A stretch of 19,812 nucleotides of DNA, from positions 1 through 19,812 of the forward strand of contig DASXAP010000018.1 of NCBI GenBank assembly GCA_036406655.1. The letters are read 5' to 3'. The notes under the pieces were generated by a model. It had not been told where the DNA came from and made no database searches. It worked only from the letters and a program-made list of their open reading frames with translations. How positions within the stretch are numbered: the first letter of the stretch is position 1; every line of letters starts with the position of its first letter. Both the position numbers and the translations under genes were made by a program. Positions 15,417 through 19,812 of the stretch are shown here, piece after piece. Source of the DNA: VAZQ01 sp036406655 (GTDB lineage: Bacteria > Pseudomonadota > Alphaproteobacteria > Rhizobiales > Xanthobacteraceae).

Positions 15417-16595
15417 CTACTTCTTCGCCGCCAGCTTGATCGGATCCTTGACCGCCTCGAAGGTGGCGAATTCGACGTTGTGGAGCTCGCCGTCCACCTT
15501 CTCGACCTTGCGGATATAGATGTTCTGCACGATGTCCCGCGTCTCCGGATCGATCGAGATCGGCCCGCGCGGGCTTTCCCAGGCGAGCCCCTTCATGGCC
15601 TCGATCAGGCGGTCGCCGTCGCTCACGCCGTTCGTCCTCTTCAGCGCCTCGTAGATGAGATGCATGCCGTCGTAGCCACCCACCGCCATGAAGTTCGGCC
15701 GGAAGCTGTTCGCCTTCTCGAAGCGCTGCACGAAGTCGCGGTTCTTGCTCGAGGGATGCGCCGCCGAATAGAAATGGGCGGTGACGGTGCCGATCACGGC
15801 ATCGCCCATGCCGTTGAGGAGATCATCGTCCGTCACGTCGCCCGGCCCGATGAGCTTGATCCCGGCCTTGTCCAGACCGCGCTCGACGAACTGCCTGACG
15901 AACGTCCCACCCTGGCCGGAGGGGACGAAAATGAAGATCGCATCGGGACCGGCGTCCCGCGCGCGTTGCAGGAATGGCGCGAAGTCGGGAGATGCCAGCG
16001 GGACCCGCAGCTCCGCGAGAACCTGGCCGCCGGCTCCGGCGAAGCGTTCCTTGAACGAGGCCTCGGCATCCAGTCCGGGGCCGTAGTCGGAGACCAGGGT
16101 CACCACCTTGTGGATGGCGTTCTTGGCCGCCCAGTCGGCGATGATCACGCACGACTGCGCAACCGTGAAGCTGGTTCGCACGATGTAGGGCGAGCGCTCG
16201 GTGATGATCGAGGTGCCGGCAGCCATGATGATCTGCGGCACCTTCGCCTGCGTGGAAAGCGGTGCCACGGCCAGCGCGCTCGGAGTTATGCCGAACCCGG
16301 CGGTGAACCCCACCTTGTCGTTGACGATGAGCTGCTGAGCCACGCGCTTGGTGGTGTCCGGCGTGCTCGCGTCATCCTTGATGAGGAGCTCGATCCTGCG
16401 ACCCGCGACCACCGCCCCCTGCTCCTCTACATAGAGGCGTGCCGCGGCGGCAATCTGCTTTCCGGTCGATGCTTGCGCACCGGTCATCGGCAGGACGAGA
16501 CCGACCTTCGTCACCTCCTCCGCTCGGGAGCCGACGGCGAGCAGGCCGGAACCGATGGCGATCACGAGAGCGGACAGAGCTGCCCTGCGCGACAT
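15417..16595 (-). CDS. LivK-type (branched-chain amino acid family) ABC substrate-binding protein, copy 2
   Basis: Periplasmic receptor of 392 residues with a signal peptide at about 1-26 (SRRAALSALVIAIGSG, ending SRAEE). The mature start VTKVGLVLPMTGAQASTGK matches the type I periplasmic-binding fold. Near-identical blocks are shared with the receptor at 7697-8860: GFGITPSALAVAPL, ITERSPYIVRTSF, DFAPFLQRARDA, GYDGMHLIYEA and SIDPETRD. They are therefore recent paralogues or near duplicates in function. AGGAGGAG precedes the ATG at 16595 at good spacing, so the longer frame to 16661 is rejected. It is preceded by a hairpin leader and a perfect FNR/FixK-type palindrome at 16686-16699, pointing to oxygen-responsive expression. 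No permease or ATPase genes are adjacent. Confidence 0.9.
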   Translation of the reverse strand: MSRRAALSALVIAIGSGLLAVGSRAEEVTKVGLVLPMTGAQASTGKQIAAAARLYVEEQGAVVAGRRIELLIKDDASTPDTTKRVAQQLIVNDKVGFTAGFGITPSALAVAPLSTQAKVPQIIMAAGTSIITERSPYIVRTSFTVAQSCVIIADWAAKNAIHKVVTLVSDYGPGLDAEASFKERFAGAGGQVLAELRVPLASPDFAPFLQRARDAGPDAIFIFVPSGQGGTFVRQFVERGLDKAGIKLIGPGDVTDDDLLNGMGDAVIGTVTAHFYSAAHPSSKNRDFVQRFEKANSFRPNFMAVGGYDGMHLIYEALKRTNGVSDGDRLIEAMKGLAWESPRGPISIDPETRDIVQNIYIRKVEKVDGELHNVEFATFEAVKDPIKLAAKK

Positions 16596-16621
16596 ATGCA
16601 CTCCTCCTGTGTTTTCCCCCT

Positions 16622-16636
16622 GCCGCAGACAGCGGC
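16622..16636 (-). other. Leader hairpin upstream of LivK-type gene 2
   Basis: GCCGC and GCGGC pair around a 5-nt loop, about 27 nt upstream of the ATG at 16595 and ahead of the strong AGGAGGAG ribosome site. It would lie in the 5' untranslated leader if transcription starts near 16650. Confidence 0.3.
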
Positions 16637-16655
16637 CCCGATGATGATGCACGAA

Positions 16656-16665
16656 ATTCATTACC
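16656..16665 (-). promoter_or_regulatory. Candidate -10 region for LivK-type gene 2
   Basis: On the minus strand this reads GGTAATGAAT, an AT-rich patch in GC-rich surroundings. GGTAAT matches 4 of 6 positions of TATAAT. Taken as the -10 element it puts the centre of the FNR-type palindrome about 40 bp upstream of the start, the class II activator geometry. No -35 hexamer is evident, as expected for such promoters. Confidence 0.35.
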
Positions 16666-16685
16666 GCGGCGCATGCCGGCGGAAC

Positions 16686-16699
16686 TTGATCGAAGTCAA
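16686..16699. promoter_or_regulatory. FNR/FixK/HbaR-type binding site
   Basis: TTGAT-CGAA-GTCAA is a perfect match to the TTGA-N6-TCAA core bound by FNR-family regulators. It is the only perfect core I found in the window. It is intergenic, 91-104 bp upstream of the LivK-type start at 16595. At this GC content a chance match in 20 kb is expected only a few hundredths of a time (rough estimate from base frequencies). Confidence 0.55.
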
Positions 16700-16749
16700 T
16701 CGGTGGTGCCGGGGCAAGCTCGCATCGCGGGGAGGCTTCTCGGCAGATC

Positions 16750-17148
16750 CTACTGCGCCGGGATCACGGCGGTCGCTTCGAGCTCGATCTTGGCCGGATG
16801 ATCGAGCAGATCGGCGACGAAGATCATGCTCATCGCCGGGTAGTGCTTGCCCACCAGCCGTCGCCAGATGCGGCCGAGGTCGGCGCGCGCGGCCAGATAG
16901 GCCGGCTTGTCGACGCAGAACGCGGTCATCCGGCAGATATGGCTTGGCGCACCGCCGGCCTCCGCCAGAACCGCAAGCACGTTCTTCAGCGCCTGCTCGA
17001 ATTGCAGGGTGAGCTCCTCGCTGTGAAACCGCTGCTGCTCGTCCCAGCCGACCTGGCCGGCGATGAAAACGATGCGTCCGGCAGGCACGACGATGCCGTT
17101 CGCATATCCGATCGGCGGTGCCCACCCGGGTGGCAACAGAACCGTCAT
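16750..17148 (-). CDS. RidA (YjgF/YER057c/UK114) family protein, arginine-less subgroup
   Basis: 132-residue cytosolic protein of the RidA fold, which forms trimers with active sites between subunits. Family features are FIAGQVGWD at 28-36, LTLQFEQALKNVLAVLAEAGG at about 47-66 and the C-terminal AKIELEATAVIP. In true RidA an arginine (R105 in E. coli, in PARS) binds the 2-aminoacrylate carboxylate. Here the matching place reads PAMS, with methionine M106. It is therefore probably not a 2-imino-acid deaminase of the RidA type and fits the less-characterised Rid subgroups often found in catabolic clusters. GAGGG lies upstream of the ATG. A 154-bp gap separates it from the LivK-type gene on the same strand, and that gap holds its own predicted promoter. 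Confidence 0.88.
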   Translation of the reverse strand: MTVLLPPGWAPPIGYANGIVVPAGRIVFIAGQVGWDEQQRFHSEELTLQFEQALKNVLAVLAEAGGAPSHICRMTAFCVDKPAYLAARADLGRIWRRLVGKHYPAMSMIFVADLLDHPAKIELEATAVIPAQ

Positions 17149-17351
17149 GGATCAAGCCCTCGTCGCGGGCCGGCTCGTGCCGGCTCGCAAGCGGCAAAAC
17201 AAGATATCGTGTGGCAGGTGCGCTGTCACGGACCTAACCCGAGTTGGGCGGCCTGACCGACGAATTGCTCTCGTGGGCCGATCGCAGGCTGCTTCGCCTG
17301 ATTGACAGCACGAAGCTTACCCGAGGCCCGATCACATGGTCAGCGCAGCTT

Positions 17352-17501
17352 TCAGTCCAAGGGTGACAAGGATGCCATCGCAGCTTCGACCGATGTAACC
17401 CACATGTCGCTCATGAAGGCCAACAAGAGGTAAGGCATCAAAATGAACGGGAGCGCGATTGCCCGCGCATCCGAAAGATCCGGCAGTTTCGGGAATACCA
17501 T
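17352..17501 (-). CDS. Possible small membrane peptide, 49 codons
   Basis: The ORF begins MVFPKLPDLSDARAIALP and carries one hydrophobic segment (residues about 17-30, IALPFILMPYLLLA), then ends with TGA at 17352. GGGGAAAG stands a few bases upstream of the ATG. The same frame runs back another 10 codons to a stop at the edge of the tandem repeat, so it could also be the remnant of a longer gene cut by that repeat. No family is recognised. Codon use is less GC-rich than in neighbouring genes, which either marks foreign origin or argues that it is not translated. Confidence 0.25.
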   Translation of the reverse strand: MVFPKLPDLSDARAIALPFILMPYLLLAFMSDMWVTSVEAAMASLSPLD

Positions 17502-17531
17502 TTCCACTTTCCCCAATTTGTCCAGCTCTTC

Positions 17532-17561
17532 TTACACTCAATTGCGTTACACTCAATTGCG
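17532..17561. repeat. Perfect tandem duplication, 2 x 15 bp
   Basis: TTACACTCAATTGCG occurs twice head to tail with no mismatch (17532-17546 and 17547-17561). It is AT-richer than the surroundings. It may be a replication-slippage duplication, a footprint of excision, or a pair of binding-site iterons. Confidence 0.9.
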
Positions 17562-17642
17562 GCCTCATCCCGTCCGCCGCGTCGATTTTGAAAGGATGGT
17601 GAATTTCTGCAACACTGCCACTTCGGATGTCATTGCAAGGCC

Positions 17643-17665
17643 CCGCTTTTGGCACGTACCAGCGG
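17643..17665. repeat. Hairpin with CCGCTTTTGGCAC core, possible dispersed intergenic repeat
   Basis: CCGCT and AGCGG pair around an inner GG/CC step. The core CCGCTTTTGGCAC followed by AGCGG resembles, from memory, short repeats very common between Bradyrhizobium genes. Only one copy is in this window, so dispersal cannot be confirmed. Confidence 0.3.
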
Positions 17666-17704
17666 TCCATCTCGGCTCGGCTTATTACCGGAATTGGAGG
17701 GACT

Positions 17705-17733
17705 GCGGGCCTGTAATGCTCAGTTGGTAGAGC
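17705..17733 (+). pseudogene. tRNA-like 5' fragment (acceptor-like start and D arm)
   Basis: GCGGGC is followed by TAATGCTCAGTTGGTAGAGC, whose GCTC/GAGC stem and AGTTGGTA loop are a canonical tRNA D arm. The spacing between the acceptor-like and D-arm parts is 4 nt too long. No anticodon stem, GGTTCGA T-arm or CCA end follows within 150 nt. It is therefore a fragment or chance look-alike, not a working tRNA gene. Confidence 0.35.
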
Positions 17734-17859
17734 CCAAAACTACCCGACCCGTAGCGGAAATCGGCCGCAAGCCTGAGCGTTGCGGGTTTTAGCGATGCTG
17801 GACCACCGATGCGCTCAGCAGGGAACAGGGCCGGCCGCCATTGCGCATTCCCTGCGTGC

Positions 17860-17881
17860 CGTGCCGCCCGCTCGCGGCACG
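17860..17881 (-). terminator. Strong hairpin after the L,D-transpeptidase gene
   Basis: CGTGCCGC and GCGGCACG form a perfect 8-bp stem with a 6-nt loop, 8 nt beyond the transpeptidase stop. No T-run follows on the minus strand, so it would be a stem-only terminator or 3'-end stabiliser, as often seen in GC-rich alphaproteobacteria. Confidence 0.5.
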
Positions 17882-17889
17882 CCGCGTCT

Positions 17890-19443
17890 TTACCACCAGC
17901 GCTGTGGCCCCCGATAATAGCTCCGATTGCTCTGCCGCGGATCGTAGTACTGGCCGCCGCGCCCGGGCGTATTGTTGAAACCCCAGCCACCCCAGCCACC
18001 CCACCCACCCCAGCCGAAGCCGACGCGGATATCGGGCGTGCGCGGGCGGTTCATGATGCCGCCCTGCGGCTGGTTGTTCAGCGCAATGACGAACTCCGTG
18101 CGATAGTTGGTCTCGCGGTGCAGAGGGTCGTCCGAAATGATGAGCGAGGACCGCGGCACTGCGGTTGGCGCGATGCGATCGAGCACATCCTGCGGGAGGG
18201 TGATGCGGTCAAGCGCGTCCTTGGCGTCGTCCCCGCTGTCGATCGTGACCGCGGTCCAGCGCAGGCCCCCGCCGGTGCGCGCCACGGCCGTGAACACCTG
18301 CGTGCCGATCGGCTTGTCGGGATTGCGGATCGTGACCGGAACCTCAATGGTCGTATCGAACATCTCGCCCCCGTCCGGCAGCCGCTTATGCATGTTGCGC
18401 CGCACGTAAAGCTTCTGCGTCGCGCGGCTGATGAAGACCGAGACCGGCTCGAGCGCCAGCTTTGCCTCGATTGCCGCCTTGGCGGCGTCGGCCCTCTTGG
18501 TCTCGGCCGCCTTGGCGGCAGCCTGGGCCGCCGCGGCAGCGTCGAGCCTGGACTTCGCGTTGGCCTTGGCGGCGTCGAGTTGGGTCTGCAGCTCCTCGAC
18601 TTTCGCAGCGGCCTTCTGCTTCTGGTCCTCGGCTCGTGCCTCGGCCTGGCCGGCCCTGGCGGAGGCGCGCGCCTTCTCCGAGGCCGCGAGCGCGGCATCG
18701 GCGCGAGTCTTGGCCAATTCGAGCTTGCGCAGCGCCGCCGTGAGCGGGGCCGCCTCCTTCACCGCAAGGGTGGCGGCGTTCTTCGTCTGTTGAGCCAGCC
18801 TGACGGCCTCGTCCGCCTCGCGGGCGAGTGTTTCGGCGTGCGCCGGCGCGGCCGCGATGGCCTCGGATTTCGGGACGAACAGCGCCGGATGGGAGAACTC
18901 GACCGGCTCCGCGTCCCTCGGCGAGATGATCACACGCGTGCCGATGCGGACCTTGTCGAACAGCTTCTCCGCAAAGCCAAAGGGCATCCGCACGCAGCCG
19001 TGCGAGGCCGCATATCCGGGCAACGGCCCGCCGTGCAGCGCGATGCCGTTCCAGGTGATGCGCAGCATGTGCGGCATCCAGGCATCGTCATAGAGGCTCG
19101 AGCGATGGTCCTTGTCCTTCTCCAGGACGCTGAAGACGCCGGCTGGCGTCTCGCGTCCCGCAGTTCCGCTCGACACCGGCGCGCGCAGGACCCAGCCGTC
19201 GGCGTCGTAGATGGTCACCTTCTGGCTCTCGATCGATACGATCGCCATGATCGGCTCGCCCGCGTCGCGCGGAGCTGCCGCCTCGGCGGTACGCTCGGGA
19301 CGGGCCTGGCGGGGCGCGGCGTCGGCGGGCGGAGCCGCAGTCAGCGCCGTCAGGGCAGCCGTGGCCGCGAGCGTCACAATCGCGGGAGGTGCCCATCGCC
19401 GAACCGCCTCGGTGGATTGGGCCGTCGTGTATCGATTTGTCAT
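17890..19443 (-). CDS. L,D-transpeptidase (YkuD) with coiled coil and degenerate second YkuD-like domain
   Basis: 517-residue exported protein that should act on peptidoglycan, making 3-3 cross-links or anchoring proteins. A membrane or signal segment lies at about 19-42. The catalytic YkuD domain is about 64-176, with HGG at 137-139 and SHGCVR at 147-152, giving nucleophile C150 and H148. Residues about 200-330 are alanine/lysine/glutamate-rich and probably coiled coil. Residues about 334-457 look like a second YkuD domain (VSVFISRATQKLYVRRN, then PIGTQVFTAV), but RSSLIISD stands where the catalytic His/Cys segment would be. The tail has a WGG repeat (478-488) and an aromatic/basic end (RGPQRWW). 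The ATG at 19443 has only a weak GGGA upstream. Similar long two-domain proteins are familiar from Hyphomicrobiales. Confidence 0.9.
   Translation of the reverse strand: MTNRYTTAQSTEAVRRWAPPAIVTLAATAALTALTAAPPADAAPRQARPERTAEAAAPRDAGEPIMAIVSIESQKVTIYDADGWVLRAPVSSGTAGRETPAGVFSVLEKDKDHRSSLYDDAWMPHMLRITWNGIALHGGPLPGYAASHGCVRMPFGFAEKLFDKVRIGTRVIISPRDAEPVEFSHPALFVPKSEAIAAAPAHAETLAREADEAVRLAQQTKNAATLAVKEAAPLTAALRKLELAKTRADAALAASEKARASARAGQAEARAEDQKQKAAAKVEELQTQLDAAKANAKSRLDAAAAAQAAAKAAETKRADAAKAAIEAKLALEPVSVFISRATQKLYVRRNMHKRLPDGGEMFDTTIEVPVTIRNPDKPIGTQVFTAVARTGGGLRWTAVTIDSGDDAKDALDRITLPQDVLDRIAPTAVPRSSLIISDDPLHRETNYRTEFVIALNNQPQGGIMNRPRTPDIRVGFGWGGWGGWGGWGFNNTPGRGGQYYDPRQSNRSYYRGPQRWW
17981..18016 (-). 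repeat. Four 9-bp tandem units encoding the WGG tail
   Basis: CCCCAGCCA is repeated as CCCCAGCCA, CCCCAGCCA, CCCCACCCA, CCCCAGCCG inside the transpeptidase gene. On the coding strand it gives the Trp-Gly-Gly repeat near residues 476-488. Slippage could vary its copy number between strains. Confidence 0.85.
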
Positions 19444-19812
19444 GCCATGTCCCGGTTGTCGGGGAAGAATCGCGTCGAGACAAACACTGAGAACGGGTGG
19501 ATGGTCCTTGTTTTACGGCCCGCGGTCAATCAACACTTCCACGTGATCGGCTTGCTTCCTGCGGACTATCTGTGCGGTGCATGAGCCTGGTTTCGGCACT
19601 TCGCGACAGACACCCCGACCGTCAATTCTTAGTTGCTGTTGGAGGTACTGCGGTCATTGGTCGACAGCTCGCCGCAACCGCCTGCCCCCTCGATCACCCA
19701 CCAGCGCGTGCAGAGGCCTGTGCTTGCCGGCGGCCGGAAACCTGCATCAGACCGGCCATCAGGCGTACGCTTCCTCCGGTCGTGCTAGGCGATGTTCTTA
19801 GAACCGGCCGGT
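19444..19812. other. 369-bp end region without a firm gene
   Basis: This holds the upstream region of the transpeptidase gene and then unassigned sequence. A frame opens at an ATG at 19581 and runs to the window end without a stop (77 codons, MSLVSALRDRHPDRQFLVAV at its start). It has no recognised motif and no ribosome site, so I do not call it a gene. I see no clear promoter or RNA gene here. Confidence 0.5.

Larger units (their letters stand above)
17149..17889. other. 741-bp stretch without a firm gene; lower GC in its middle
   Basis: It lies between the RidA start and the transpeptidase stop. About 17330-17760 is visibly poorer in G+C (near half) than the rest of the window. It contains a possible 49-codon ORF, a 2x15-bp tandem repeat, an interrupted hairpin with a CCGCTTTTGGCAC core, a tRNA D-arm-like fragment and the hairpin behind the transpeptidase gene, each listed separately. 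Open frames of 95 to 112 codons here have no recognisable domain and change frame across the repeat. A decayed or horizontally acquired intergenic segment is the simplest reading. Confidence 0.6.

Noticed and set aside
14604..17012. An 802-codon plus-strand frame crossing mgtC and antisense to the LivK-type and RidA genes
   Set aside because: It spans several real genes in wrong frames and carries no recognisable motif.
17332..17670. A 112-codon minus-strand ORF
   Set aside because: No domain or conserved-looking segment. A different frame in the same place looks more protein-like, though that one is also uncertain.
17443..17730. A 95-codon plus-strand ORF containing YTQLR twice
   Set aside because: The repeat comes from the 15-bp DNA duplication, there is no ribosome site or family, and the frame ends in the tRNA-like fragment.
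17809..19584. A 591-codon frame antisense to the L,D-transpeptidase
   Set aside because: It is a shadow of the gene bearing HGG and SHGCVR motifs. Its apparent low-complexity parts mirror the coiled coil.
19577..19801. A 74-codon ORF near the right edge, and an open frame from 19581 to the end
   Set aside because: Neither has a ribosome site or known motif. Overlapping frames look equally open in GC-rich DNA.

Overview
The window is GC-rich bacterial DNA (about two thirds G+C by eye) with dense gene packing. It most resembles an alphaproteobacterium of the Bradyrhizobium/Rhodopseudomonas/Xanthobacteraceae type (Hyphomicrobiales). This rests on the many periplasmic solute-binding proteins, the Bug/TctC-type receptor, the two-domain L,D-transpeptidase, the hba/hcr-style aromatic locus and a FNR/FixK-type box. 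It is inference from gene style, not a database match.

Left block (1-6521): an aromatic acid module. A benzoate/4-hydroxybenzoate-CoA ligase, an enoyl-CoA hydratase and the start of an SDR dehydrogenase run leftward as one apparent operon. Divergently, three translationally coupled genes encode a molybdenum hydroxylase: a two-cluster [2Fe-2S] subunit, a molybdopterin subunit and an FAD subunit. The FAD subunit carries an extra four-cysteine loop whose spacing (16, 8 and 9 residues) is the hallmark of 4-hydroxybenzoyl-CoA reductase. The predicted sequence of events is CoA activation, reductive removal of the ring hydroxyl, then hydratase/dehydrogenase steps. No benzoyl-CoA (ring) reductase is visible here.

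Middle block (6525-12512): uptake and hydrolysis. An NMT1/SsuA-like binding protein points leftward and ends 3 bp from the reductase operon. A LivK-type binding protein, an SDR, a Bug-family receptor and a cytosolic sulfatase run rightward. No permease or ATPase gene accompanies any of the receptors.

Right block (12596-19443): a secreted alkaline phosphatase with a PepSY-like N-terminus, a divergent MgtC/SapB membrane protein, a second LivK-type receptor closely related to the first, a RidA-family protein lacking the usual catalytic arginine, and a large L,D-transpeptidase with a coiled coil and a degenerate second YkuD-like domain. A perfect TTGA-N6-TCAA palindrome precedes the second LivK gene, suggesting oxygen-responsive (FNR/FixK/HbaR-type) control.

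The 741-bp stretch at 17149-17889 and the last 369 bp hold no gene I can firmly support. The first has lower GC, a 2x15-bp tandem repeat, a tRNA D-arm-like fragment, a small possible membrane-peptide ORF and a strong hairpin behind the transpeptidase gene. I see no CRISPR array, complete tRNA or rRNA gene, or insertion sequence.
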